Assembly: GCF_964291045.1 (NCBI RefSeq)
Contig: NZ_OZ197277.1
Coordinates: 62,001-126,000, forward strand
Length of the DNA: 64,000 bases
Direction of reading: 5' to 3'
From: PALSA-1444 sp964291045
GTDB taxonomy: Bacteria > Chlamydiota > Chlamydiia > Chlamydiales > Rhabdochlamydiaceae
The notes under the pieces were generated by a model. The model searched no databases. It saw only the letters and a list, made by a program, of their open reading frames with translations, and was not told the origin of the DNA. The position numbers were made by a program, and so were the translations under genes. Shown here piece after piece: positions 25,668-34,582 of the stretch. How positions within the stretch are numbered: position 1 is the first letter of the stretch; each line of letters begins with the position of its first letter.

Positions 25668-27653
25668 CTATTCAATCAATTGAAGTTGCTCATATTGATG
25701 AAGGAGATCTCTCAGTTTTGCAGCATCTTCAAACCTGAGTTCTTTAGCAGCTATTTTCATTTCTTTTTTATAGAAATCAATTTTAGCATCAATTTCTTCT
25801 GGGGTGATAAGCCCTTTTTCAGGTTTTTCTTCTTGAGGAAGCTCATCAATCACCTCTCCAAAGGTTCTAGCTAAATCTTGAGCCTCCATCCGGTTTGTTG
25901 ATCTTGGGGTGATGCCGTGCTCTTCATTATACCGCATTTGGATCTCTCTTCTCTCTTTCGTGATACGAAGAGTGGCTTCAATCGATTTAGTCATTTTATC
26001 AGCATACATGATGACTCTTCCCTCAGCATTTCTAGCTGCTCTTCCGCACGTTTGGATGAGCGCTGTCTCACTTCTTAAAAACCCTTCTTTATCAGCATCT
26101 AGAATCGTGACTAGGGATACCTCAGGAATATCAAGTCCTTCTCTTAAAAGATTAATACCGACTAGTACATCAATTGTACCTTTACGGAGCTCGTTAATGA
26201 TCTGAACGCGCTCAAGTGTCACAATATCAGAGTGAAGGTATCTAGCCTTTAGTCCAATTTCTTTGAGATAGCCGGTTAAATCTTCGGCTAACTTTTTTGT
26301 GAGGGTAGTGACAAGGGTTTTTCCTCCTTGAGCTGTATTTTGACGAATTTGCTCAAGAGCGTCATCTACTTGATACGTAGCAGGTTTTACCTCAATGATG
26401 GGATCTAAGAGCCCTGTTGGCCGGATGATTTGCTGCGCTACAATCCCTTCTGCTTCACTCACTTCCCAGGCTCCGGGTGTTGCTGAAACATAGATCACCT
26501 GAGGTATTTTTTTATAAAACTCTTCAAATTTTAAAGGGCGGTTATCTAGTGCTGAGGGGAGTCTAAACCCAAAGTCAATGAGCGCCCGTTTTCTAGCTTG
26601 GTCTCCATTATACATTGCATGGATTTGAGGCATTGTTTGATGGGACTCATCTACAAAAATCATAAAATCGGGAGGGAAATAATCCAGGAGGCAAGCAGGA
26701 GGCTCTCCTGCTGCTTTTCCGCTAAAATGTCTTGAGTAGTTTTCAATCCCTTTACAAAAGCCCACATTTTTGATCATTTCAAGATCGTATTTCGTTCTTT
26801 CGGTAATCCGTTGATGCTCAATGAATTTATTGTTATCTTGGAAAAAAGCGGATCTTGATTCTAACTCTGCTGGAATCGTCTCTAACGCTTTAAGTCTCAC
26901 TTCATCTGGAGTCACGTGGTGAGAGCCGGGATAGATAGAGAGCTCTTGCTGACGTCCTAACACTTGTCCTGTAAGAGGGTCAATGAGAGATATTCTTTCA
27001 ATGTCATTACCAAAGAACTCAATACGGTAGGCAATGTCTTCTTCATAAGCTGGCATCACCTCAAGGACGTCCCCTCTTACGCGGAAAGTTCCCCGTGCAA
27101 TTTCATAATCACTTCTTGTGTGGTGCATTTGCACAAGGTGAAGTAAGATATCATCACGTTCTCTAATGTCACCTACTTTTAAAGAGAGCTTCATCTCGCT
27201 AAAGTATTCAGGAAGACCAAGACCGTAAATGCAAGAGACAGAGGCGATGATAATCACATCAGGTCTTTCTAAAAGTGACCTAGTAGCAGAGAGCCTCATC
27301 CTGTCAATCTGATCGTTAATGGCCATATCTTTTTCGATGTAGGTGTCTGTTCTTGCGATGTACGCTTCTGGTTGATAGTAGTCGTAATACGAAACAAAGT
27401 ACTCAACAGCATTTTCAGGGAAGAACGCTTTAAATTCTTGATAGAGCTGAGCTGCAAGGGTTTTATTATGCGCTAAGATAAGAGCTGGTCTTTGCACCTT
27501 TTGAATCACATTAGCCATGGTAAATGTTTTTCCAGAGCCTGTGATCCCTAGGAGCACTTGCGATTTTCTATTTTGTATAATACCATCAGAGAGCTCTCGA
27601 ATGGCTTGAGGTTGATCGCCTTTTGGCTCAAATTGGGTGCGCAGCTTAAACAT
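25668..27653 (-). CDS. uvrB: UvrB, excision-repair damage recognition subunit
   Basis: 661 residues, full length. Walker A GITGSGKTF near residue 40, the beta-hairpin region YYDYYQPEAY, helicase motifs DESHQTMPQ and VGINLLREGLDIPE, QTCGRAARN, and the C-terminal UVR motif (IDFYKKEMKIAAKELRFEDAAKLRD) that binds UvrC. With UvrA and UvrC it removes bulky DNA lesions. ATG start with GAGG four bases upstream. A good promoter lies in the gap to thyX, so it can be expressed independently. Confidence 0.98.
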   Translation of the reverse strand: MFKLRTQFEPKGDQPQAIRELSDGIIQNRKSQVLLGITGSGKTFTMANVIQKVQRPALILAHNKTLAAQLYQEFKAFFPENAVEYFVSYYDYYQPEAYIARTDTYIEKDMAINDQIDRMRLSATRSLLERPDVIIIASVSCIYGLGLPEYFSEMKLSLKVGDIRERDDILLHLVQMHHTRSDYEIARGTFRVRGDVLEVMPAYEEDIAYRIEFFGNDIERISLIDPLTGQVLGRQQELSIYPGSHHVTPDEVRLKALETIPAELESRSAFFQDNNKFIEHQRITERTKYDLEMIKNVGFCKGIENYSRHFSGKAAGEPPACLLDYFPPDFMIFVDESHQTMPQIHAMYNGDQARKRALIDFGFRLPSALDNRPLKFEEFYKKIPQVIYVSATPGAWEVSEAEGIVAQQIIRPTGLLDPIIEVKPATYQVDDALEQIRQNTAQGGKTLVTTLTKKLAEDLTGYLKEIGLKARYLHSDIVTLERVQIINELRKGTIDVLVGINLLREGLDIPEVSLVTILDADKEGFLRSETALIQTCGRAARNAEGRVIMYADKMTKSIEATLRITKERREIQMRYNEEHGITPRSTNRMEAQDLARTFGEVIDELPQEEKPEKGLITPEEIDAKIDFYKKEMKIAAKELRFEDAAKLRDLLHQYEQLQLIE

Positions 27654-27679
27654 ACATCCTCATCATTAAAAGATTAGCT

Positions 27680-27708
27680 AGAATAGCCAAGATCATGCAA
27701 AAATTCAA
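27680..27708 (-). promoter_or_regulatory. Candidate uvrB promoter TTGAAT-17-TATTCT
   Basis: Leftward strand: TTGAAT (27703-27708) and TATTCT (27680-27685) with a 17-base spacer, ending about 27 bases before the uvrB ATG. Four of six matches in the -35 and -10 boxes and ideal spacing. Confidence 0.5.
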
Positions 27709-27788
27709 GAGAGCTTCCCTGTTCTTTTTAGGAAAAGGAAGCTGATACTTAAGGTATATTTTTTATTAAGCTGGGCTTAAAAAAAGAG

Positions 27789-29432
27789 TTAATTAGAATT
27801 GAGCTGCTCTTTTTTTTGATGGCTTCTAATCTCTTGGTTAAGTCTTCCTAGATCATACCCTTCATAGTCGACAAATTTGAAAAAGGTTTCAAAGAAGGGG
27901 CAGACAGAAGAGACTTGACTTGCTAGTTCTTGAGCAATACGGCGGTATCCAGGGTGACCAGCAGGTGATGACCTAAGCTCACAGAGCCACTGCAGTGACC
28001 GCAGATTCACATGAAAATACCAATGGATATTATAAGCCATGGGAACGACATACTGCGCTTCCTCAGGAAACTCTTGCACAATGGTATCAAACGCTTTTTT
28101 TGCCACTTCCATCGCTTCCATGTAGGTCTCTCCCATGGATGTTCCAATAAGTTCTTCAGGAAGATAGTAGCTAAAATCACAGGTGAGAAGCTGCCGATCT
28201 TGTGTGAGCATACGGTGTCTTTGTAGATCACGGTAGACGCCAAAATCAGCTAACATTTCAAAGGTGAAAGTCGCATGTTCTAACGCTCTTGGAGATTTAT
28301 GTCTTCTGTTATCTCTTACCCCGCTTGCAGCTTCTAGAATTTCAGAGAGCGCTTCTTGAGAAAGTGTTTGGCAGTAAGCTTCTAGTTCTAAAAGACCTCT
28401 ATCACTATGAGGAAATAACAGAGCTGCAGCTACTTTAGCTGGGCTTGTAGGGTCGTAATGCACCAGTCTCACACCTGGTTTTTGCATTTTTCCTAAAGAG
28501 CCTACATGATGCTTTGAGACGTTAGAGAGGTTTTGGTCTAGTTGCTGGGTAAACTGCTGAAAATTTTTATAAGAGTAGTGAGACGGTTCTGCTCTCCTGA
28601 TGAAAGAAGGTATGACGCTTGAGAGCTCTTGGTAAGACTTTTTAGCCATATCTTGGAACTCTGTAAGAGATGACGCTTCAGATTTTTGCAGCCATTTTTC
28701 AAAAAAACGACCATTGCCGTAGACACCCATATTGGTAAGAGTGCTAGCTGGAAGAAGCCCTCTTAAGCAGTCGAGAACTTTAGCTCTCATCGCTGCTGTA
28801 TAAGCTCCTTGAGAGATGGAAGGGTCTTTAGGGAATTTTTGCTCCATCACCTCTGTCAAAGGAGCGATCAGTTTTGAATAACAATCAAACAGGTAGTTAC
28901 AGGTATTAACATAAAGCTCTCTATAAGCTGAGGTCATTAAGATAGGTTCCCTAAAAAAGAGATATTCTCCTTTCAGCTTTTGATCAAAGTAAATATAACG
29001 GGTTGATTTTTCAAGAGGAGACCCTCCAATCCTGCAATCTTCAACAGCTTTTGCAGCCAGCATCGAGATGTTTTCTAAAGCAAGATGCGCGCCTCCTAGC
29101 TCTCCGATGGAGTCATCGCCATAACCGTCTAAAATACGGTCATAGAAATTTTGCGCCTTTTTAATGGCAACTGATTGCTGCTGACTATCAAGGGTGTCTT
29201 CTTCAGAAGAGAGTCCTGAAATAGCTCCAAAGTTTGTCTCTTCATTGAGGATAAAATCTTTGAGAAGAAGTGATCTTAACCCAAGCGCTGATCTCGAATA
29301 TCTAGAAAATAAAGCCCCTTTAATGACCTCAGGGAGATTTTTTAAGACAAAGACATTACTTGTGGTATTTGTTACATAGTGATTTAGAATTTTGAGTTGA
29401 CCTTCTGAGAACTCTTCATAATCTTCAATCAT
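27789..29432 (-). CDS. thyX: Flavin-dependent thymidylate synthase ThyX, long chlamydial form
   Basis: 547 residues from ATG at 29432 (AAAGGG six bases upstream; an ATG at 29438 overlaps that site). This is more than twice the usual ThyX length. The C-terminal half carries the ThyX signature region in altered form: FGVYRDLQRHRMLTQDRQLL, then YNIHWYFHVNLRSLQWLCELRSSPAGHPGYRRIA, which is the dUMP/FAD-binding core. The N-terminal half has FSRYSRSALGLRSLLL and an E-L-G-G-A-H-L-A-L-E segment, consistent with an internally duplicated fold. It makes dTMP from dUMP with FAD and methylene-tetrahydrofolate. Chlamydiae are known to use such a long ThyX in place of ThyA. uvrB follows after 135 bases. Confidence 0.85.
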   Translation of the reverse strand: MIEDYEEFSEGQLKILNHYVTNTTSNVFVLKNLPEVIKGALFSRYSRSALGLRSLLLKDFILNEETNFGAISGLSSEEDTLDSQQQSVAIKKAQNFYDRILDGYGDDSIGELGGAHLALENISMLAAKAVEDCRIGGSPLEKSTRYIYFDQKLKGEYLFFREPILMTSAYRELYVNTCNYLFDCYSKLIAPLTEVMEQKFPKDPSISQGAYTAAMRAKVLDCLRGLLPASTLTNMGVYGNGRFFEKWLQKSEASSLTEFQDMAKKSYQELSSVIPSFIRRAEPSHYSYKNFQQFTQQLDQNLSNVSKHHVGSLGKMQKPGVRLVHYDPTSPAKVAAALLFPHSDRGLLELEAYCQTLSQEALSEILEAASGVRDNRRHKSPRALEHATFTFEMLADFGVYRDLQRHRMLTQDRQLLTCDFSYYLPEELIGTSMGETYMEAMEVAKKAFDTIVQEFPEEAQYVVPMAYNIHWYFHVNLRSLQWLCELRSSPAGHPGYRRIAQELASQVSSVCPFFETFFKFVDYEGYDLGRLNQEIRSHQKKEQLNSN

Positions 29433-29564
29433 AAGCATCCCTTTAAGACATTTGCCGGTTATTACAGGTTGAATTTGTACTCTTATCCCTTTAGAGTGAC
29501 AGAATTACACTCCTCTTTCAAGTAAAAATACCACTAGGGGCACTTAAGATAGAACCTTTACCCC

Positions 29565-29592
29565 TTGATACTCTTTTGAAAACATGTAAATT
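29565..29592 (+). promoter_or_regulatory. Candidate hemB promoter TTGATA-16-TAAATT
   Basis: TTGATA (29565-29570) and TAAATT (29587-29592), 16 bases apart, about 90 bases before the hemB start. Plausible but not unique in this AT-rich gap. Confidence 0.35.
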
Positions 29593-29680
29593 CTCTAGAA
29601 GATTCCCATAGAGGGGCATAACTCTTGGTGAATAAGTTTTTTTTTGTTAGAAAGAAAACTACAGCCAAAAGGGGATGATC

Positions 29681-30670
29681 ATGCTGACAATTAGGGCCCG
29701 CCGTAATCGTAAAACTGCCTCTATTCGGCAACTTATAGAGGAAACAACTCTACACATTTCTGATTTAGTGATGCCGTGTTTTATCATCGAAGGGGAGAAA
29801 AAAGAACAAGAAATTCCTCACATTCCAGGGAATTTTCTCATGACAGTTGATGTATTACTTAAAAGAGCTGCCTACTACCACAAGCTAGGAGTGATGGCGC
29901 TTGCTCTTTTTCCTGTGATTGAAGCGTCTTTAAAAGATTTAGAAGGGTCTTATGCGTTAAGTCCTCATAATGTGATTTTAAAAGCTGTAGAGCTTCTCAA
30001 AAAAGAACTCCCCTCTCTTTGTATCATCACAGATATTGCCTTAGACCCTTTTACCTCTCATGGACATGATGGAGTGATTAACCAGGACGGCTATGTTCTT
30101 AATGATCCAACGGTTGCAATTTTATGCAAGATGGCCTATCGCTATGCCTCTTCAGGATCGGATATTGTAGCTCCTAGTGATATGATGGATGGCCGTATCC
30201 TCTCCATTCGAAAGACGCTGGATCAAAACGGTTTGATTGATACCAGCATTTTAGCCTACTCTGCGAAGTATAGCTCTTCTCTATATGCGCCTTTTAGAGA
30301 TACCGTAGGATCGAAGTTAACTCAGGGGGATAAAAAAAGCTATCAACTCAGTCCTGCGAACGCAAGAGAAGCGTTAAGGCAGGCACGGCTTGATATAGAA
30401 GAAGGGGCTGATATGGTGATGATTAAGCCAGCTACAAGTTATCTTGATATCATCTATAGGCTCCGTCAAGAGGTGTTACTTCCTATCTGTAGCTATCATG
30501 TCAGCGGTGAGTATGCAGCGGTTATGGCCGGGGCAAAAGAGGGGCTTTTAGATGCCTCATCTGTGCTTTATGAGCAGCTTCTTTGCATTAAAAGAGCAGG
30601 ATCTGATTTTATCTTCACCTACGCGGTTGATCATATTCTTGCATTAAAAATGCATAAAGTCTGTTTTTAA
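29681..30670 (+). CDS. hemB: Delta-aminolevulinate dehydratase (porphobilinogen synthase)
   Basis: 329 residues from ATG at 29681, six bases after AAAAGGGG; an in-frame ATG at 29675 directly abuts that site and is less likely. The two active-site lysines are in SAKYSSSLYAPFRD and MVMIKPATSYLD. The metal region reads IALDPFTSHGHDGV rather than a cysteine-rich zinc motif, which points to the magnesium-dependent class. The enzyme condenses two aminolevulinate molecules to porphobilinogen in haem synthesis. No other haem genes lie in the window. Confidence 0.97.
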   Translation: MLTIRARRNRKTASIRQLIEETTLHISDLVMPCFIIEGEKKEQEIPHIPGNFLMTVDVLLKRAAYYHKLGVMALALFPVIEASLKDLEGSYALSPHNVILKAVELLKKELPSLCIITDIALDPFTSHGHDGVINQDGYVLNDPTVAILCKMAYRYASSGSDIVAPSDMMDGRILSIRKTLDQNGLIDTSILAYSAKYSSSLYAPFRDTVGSKLTQGDKKSYQLSPANAREALRQARLDIEEGADMVMIKPATSYLDIIYRLRQEVLLPICSYHVSGEYAAVMAGAKEGLLDASSVLYEQLLCIKRAGSDFIFTYAVDHILALKMHKVCF

Positions 30671-30821
30671 AAAATATGTAAAAAAATTTCAATATAAGTG
30701 ATAAATTTTACAAATATTGTTTTTTAAGCTCATCAATATTCATAAAAACAGCTTTTTTTGATGAAACAAGAGTTTAAGGCACGACTGATTTCTAGCAGAA
30801 ATGTAACCAATTTAAATTTTA

Positions 30822-30850
30822 TTGATCAAAATATATTGTCGGAGTAGAAT
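30822..30850 (+). promoter_or_regulatory. Candidate promoter TTGATC-17-TAGAAT for ankyrin-patatin gene
   Basis: TTGATC (30822-30827) and TAGAAT (30845-30850) with a 17-base spacer; transcription would begin about 22 bases before the ATG at 30880, which is preceded by AAGAG. Match 4/6 and 5/6. Confidence 0.5.
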
Positions 30851-30879
30851 TCTGAAAAAATTTTAACTCAAGAGATTTT

Positions 30880-33800
30880 ATGAGCACAGCTTCTCCCCAA
30901 ATAGCATCTAGTAGTACAAATGCAGTCAATGTTTATGAGCAAATTTCTCAACATTTTCCTATTCCAGAAGCTAATTTTACGAAGTGTTTTGAATATATTT
31001 GCGATGAAAATGCTTGGAGCTCTTTTGGAGAGGCAAGATCACAAGAACTTTTAAGTCAAGTTGTTGATTTAAAAGGACGTTCTCTTTTAATGATAGCCAT
31101 TAACAAAGGAAATCTTTCTTTAGCTGAAAAACTCATCACCTATGACATAGGTACTAGACATCGTGATCATCACAATAATTCGGCACTCCATGTGGTAGCA
31201 AGACAAGGATATACTGAATTATTTCAAACTTTCTTAAGATATTTTGATATCGACACTCATAACGATAAAAATAAAACACCTCTTCATAAAGCGATTAAAA
31301 CATATCAACTTCATATAGTTAAGTTATTTATATCTAAAAAATTAGACGTTGATTCTACAATTATCTATAGAGGGACTCAACACGCCTCTTCGCTAGCTCA
31401 CAGGGAATTTACGATTACTCCTGCTGAATATGCAATGATTCATAACGACAATGAGTGTGTAGATGTTTTATTGAAGGCTATGAGAAGTAAAACGGTAAGT
31501 GGTCAGTCGTTTTCTCTCTTATCTCGATCCGCTTCCCAGGCATCTTTTCTTCACTTAGTTATTCATTTTCATAAAAATGCAATGCTCAAGCATCTTCTGA
31601 GTAAACATTCCGATTTATGTGATCAAGTCCTTGAAATGCAAGATTGTCATGGGAATACACCCTTTTCTTATGCTGTTGTAGCGGAAAATTTTGAAGCACT
31701 TTCTTTGTTAAAAATATATGAAGCAAATATTGAGCATAAAAATAAGTTAGGGCATCGCCCGATGCATTTAGCAGCTCTAAGTGGAAATCCTCGGTTAGTG
31801 GAAAAATTATATGCCTTAAATTGTCAGCTAAGTATACATGGCAGTATAGAAACCGGAGTACGGGAATTAGCTCATGCTAATACACAAGCTCTGATACGAA
31901 ATTTATTCTCTGAAAGGGAAAGAGAGATTACATCTCCTCCTAATTTTTCCACTAAGAGTCCTCATAATCTGGTATTTAAAGGAGGAGGACCAAGAGGAGT
32001 AGCTTATGTAGGAGCCTTGAAAGCTTTAGAAGAAAGAAAAGCTTTATCGCAGGTGACCCGTGTTGCAGGAACTTCAGCTGGGGCAATTAATAGTACACTT
32101 CTTGCTTTGAATTTTACCCATGCGGAAATGGAGTCTATTCTGAAAGGGATGGATATGATGTCTTTCTTGGATTCCCCTGCAATCAAGACAAAAATTACAG
32201 ATGTTGCTAAAAAAGTGCTTAATCCTCTTCAGTGGCCACAGTTGATTAAATATACCAATGATATTTTAAAGTGCTTTTTAAATCCTGTTCCCACGATGGT
32301 TAATCAAGTTAAGGGATTATTTCAGCAGTTGTGGTCGCTGACAGGAATTTGCGAAGGGGAAGTTTTTAGAATTTGGATTGAGAGTCAAATCCGAAAAAAG
32401 ACGGGTATAGAGTATTGTACTTTTGGAGAGCTTCACCAACTGATTCGCATTTCTTACCCTTTTAAACATCTTCATATATTTGCCACTCAGATCAATGGCA
32501 AGGGAGCAATTGTTGATTTCAACTCGGAAGATGTACAGCATGCGAATATCATTATTTCTGATGCGGTTAGAGCTTCTATGTCAATCCCTGGAGCTTTTAA
32601 ACCCCATACTATGCATATAAAAAAGAATGGCATTCGGAGTGAACATCTCGAATTAGGGAAATTTTTAGACGGAGGAATGATCTATAATCTCCCTATTGAT
32701 ACTTTTGATCGAGAAAAGTACCAGCAAGGGGGCGTCATTCAAAATGTACAAGATAGATCTAAGTTTAATAATCAAACACTGGGTTTTAGCTTTTTTCATT
32801 CTTCACCTGAATTACCTAAAGCAAATTCATTTGACACAGTAGGGGATTTATTAAAAGCTTTAGTTGATGTTTATTCAAATGCTGAAGATTTATTAAGAGA
32901 AACAAATTCTTTTGAGCACTACAGAATCATTAATATTGATGACCAAGGCGTAAATCTCACCAGCTTTAATTTAAGCCGAGAAAGGCAAAATAAACTGGTT
33001 CAATCAGGTGAAGCTGCAGTTGTTAATTTTTATAAAAAACATGAAGCAGAGGGATTTGAATCCTTAATTCAGTTGAAAACTTCTGAAAATCTCAATTCTC
33101 TTTCAGCAACATTAAAAGGAAAAGCGTCTAAGTTGAGTAGTATTCAATCAACGTTAGAAAAGCATCAATCGCTTCTTTTAAAGGGAGCTCAACGTGTTGA
33201 AACACATGAGCTTATCGCTGCATTCATCAATAAGTATAGAAATTCCTATTCATTTATAGAGACTCTCTCTTACTCTAATGAAGTTACAAAATTAGAGGCG
33301 TATAAAAATCTTGCACGTAAATTACGTATTTCTCTTCCAAAAGATGAATCTCAAGATAAAATGATCTCATTAATACATCAAGCTTTAGAGAATCATCAAG
33401 GAAAGCCTTGGATATTAATTTATGATAGTCATGAGGCTACTACGACTTTTACAATTCCCACAAGGGGAGGGAGAGTAGTCATCATTCCTAAAGTGACAAT
33501 TGAACCAACCATAGATCCAGAAGCCCTTATTACAGTATTGGATTTAACAACTATTTCACAACAATTGATTGATCTTTCAGTACAAGACGATGAGAATCTA
33601 AAGACAAATGCTACGCTAATGATGAATGAACTTCCTCAAGGAATGTGTTCAAAATTGGATATTTCTGTTGGGGAATACATTTTTCCTATAGGTGGAAGTA
33701 AAACCACTTTTAGTCTTACTTTAACCCCTGAAGGCGGTTTTTCTGATGTAGTCTTTCAGTCACTTTATTCTTTGTTTCAAAAAGTGTTGCTAGCCATTCC

Positions 33801-33981
33801 TCATAATACAGATCAAGTGGAAGTCTACATTCAAGACAAACAAAATATGTCTGAACTCAGTAAATCAATTGAACAAGCATTTAATCAAAAACAGAATTTT
33901 TATGTTCATGTATCATCAGATGGAACGGAGATTGATTTTCAATTTATTACTGCAGTAAGAGGCTATTGTAGCATTCAGTAG
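30880..33981 (+). CDS. Ankyrin-patatin phospholipase with relic NB-ARC domain
   Basis: 1033 residues. A polar Ser/Thr-rich N-terminus (STASPQIASSSTNAV) could be a T3SS signal. Ankyrin repeats span about 60-330 (NSALHVVARQGYTELFQTFL, KTPLHKAIKTYQLHIVKLFI, HRPMHLAALSGNPRLVEKLY). The patatin domain spans about 360-720 with a complete site: GGGPRG at 368-373, GTSAG with Ser399, and LDGG with Asp597. The C-terminal ~270 residues follow the pattern of an NB-ARC NTPase: FINKYRNSYSFIETL, YKNLARKLRISLP, a Walker-B-like PWILIYDSH with Asp849, and RGGRVVIIPK. The P-loop position, at about 769-776, reads GAQRVETH and cannot bind ATP. This is thus an apparently active lipase with a dead NLR-type switch. 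A perfect hairpin follows the gene. Confidence 0.82.
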   Translation: MSTASPQIASSSTNAVNVYEQISQHFPIPEANFTKCFEYICDENAWSSFGEARSQELLSQVVDLKGRSLLMIAINKGNLSLAEKLITYDIGTRHRDHHNNSALHVVARQGYTELFQTFLRYFDIDTHNDKNKTPLHKAIKTYQLHIVKLFISKKLDVDSTIIYRGTQHASSLAHREFTITPAEYAMIHNDNECVDVLLKAMRSKTVSGQSFSLLSRSASQASFLHLVIHFHKNAMLKHLLSKHSDLCDQVLEMQDCHGNTPFSYAVVAENFEALSLLKIYEANIEHKNKLGHRPMHLAALSGNPRLVEKLYALNCQLSIHGSIETGVRELAHANTQALIRNLFSEREREITSPPNFSTKSPHNLVFKGGGPRGVAYVGALKALEERKALSQVTRVAGTSAGAINSTLLALNFTHAEMESILKGMDMMSFLDSPAIKTKITDVAKKVLNPLQWPQLIKYTNDILKCFLNPVPTMVNQVKGLFQQLWSLTGICEGEVFRIWIESQIRKKTGIEYCTFGELHQLIRISYPFKHLHIFATQINGKGAIVDFNSEDVQHANIIISDAVRASMSIPGAFKPHTMHIKKNGIRSEHLELGKFLDGGMIYNLPIDTFDREKYQQGGVIQNVQDRSKFNNQTLGFSFFHSSPELPKANSFDTVGDLLKALVDVYSNAEDLLRETNSFEHYRIINIDDQGVNLTSFNLSRERQNKLVQSGEAAVVNFYKKHEAEGFESLIQLKTSENLNSLSATLKGKASKLSSIQSTLEKHQSLLLKGAQRVETHELIAAFINKYRNSYSFIETLSYSNEVTKLEAYKNLARKLRISLPKDESQDKMISLIHQALENHQGKPWILIYDSHEATTTFTIPTRGGRVVIIPKVTIEPTIDPEALITVLDLTTISQQLIDLSVQDDENLKTNATLMMNELPQGMCSKLDISVGEYIFPIGGSKTTFSLTLTPEGGFSDVVFQSLYSLFQKVLLAIPHNTDQVEVYIQDKQNMSELSKSIEQAFNQKQNFYVHVSSDGTEIDFQFITAVRGYCSIQ

Positions 33982-34025
33982 TAACAAATATGATATTCAT
34001 CAGTTCTCTATTCTAGAGAAATAAT

Positions 34026-34057
34026 CTTGGTTTTTCTTGATTGAAAGAAAAACCAAG
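34026..34057 (+). terminator. Perfect 13-bp hairpin after ankyrin-patatin gene
   Basis: CTTGGTTTTTCTT (34026-34038) and AAGAAAAACCAAG (34045-34057) pair without mismatch around a 6-base loop, 44 bases after the stop. There is no T-run on the + strand after the stem, but the stem itself is T-rich. Probably a terminator. Confidence 0.6.
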
Positions 34058-34345
34058 AGATGTACGGATATGAATCAAATATCTCAAGACACAGAATTAG
34101 GTGATTTTTTATCAAAGAAATAGGCTAAATGATTGTTTATCAATCATTGTTTGATTTTTCACCTCAAAAAATGACGATTTTTATTTAAAATCATATGAAA
34201 AAAAATAGAGTCGTCATAGAATCTTCAAGACAAGGAATGAGAGAGATCTCTTTGAAGAAGATGCTGTTTTTTTCTAAAAAATTCATCCAAGGATAAACAT
34301 CGCTTTCTCAGGAGATAAGGAGTTTAAGACAAGCATGAAGACCCT

Positions 34346-34582
34346 GTGCAAGTAAAAGAAGTGACGAAGTACGCTTTAAAAAGACGTGCATTCTCCTTGC
34401 TGTGCAAAAAAGATGATGCGCCTCTCTTAGATATTTTGATGAGACCATTTCATCCACAAGAAGAGACTTACGCTTTTGTGTTACAAAATACACAAGACAC
34501 CTATTTGGACAAAACATTCATGAGAAAGAGCGTAGAGCATGGATTAGATGCGCTGAAGAGTGATGGGCTCACACATGTTTAG
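34346..34582 (+). CDS. Possible small protein before the MATE gene
   Basis: 78 codons from GTG at 34346, ending 8-20 bases inside the MATE gene, so translation could be coupled. The sequence (for example YALKRRAFSLLCKKDD, KTFMRKSVEHGLDALK) has normal composition but resembles nothing I know. AAGGAG lies at 34318-34323 but serves better an ATG at 34335 that stops after six codons. The case for a real gene is weak. The preceding 290 bases hold an AATGATTG/CAATCATT hairpin near 34129-34149 and a 33-codon frame at 34195-34296, otherwise nothing. Confidence 0.3.
   Translation: MQVKEVTKYALKRRAFSLLCKKDDAPLLDILMRPFHPQEETYAFVLQNTQDTYLDKTFMRKSVEHGLDALKSDGLTHV

Noticed and set aside
34195..34296. 33-codon frame MKKNRVVIESSRQG... 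before the MATE gene
   Set aside because: No ribosome-binding site, no known similarity, and short frames of this size are common by chance.
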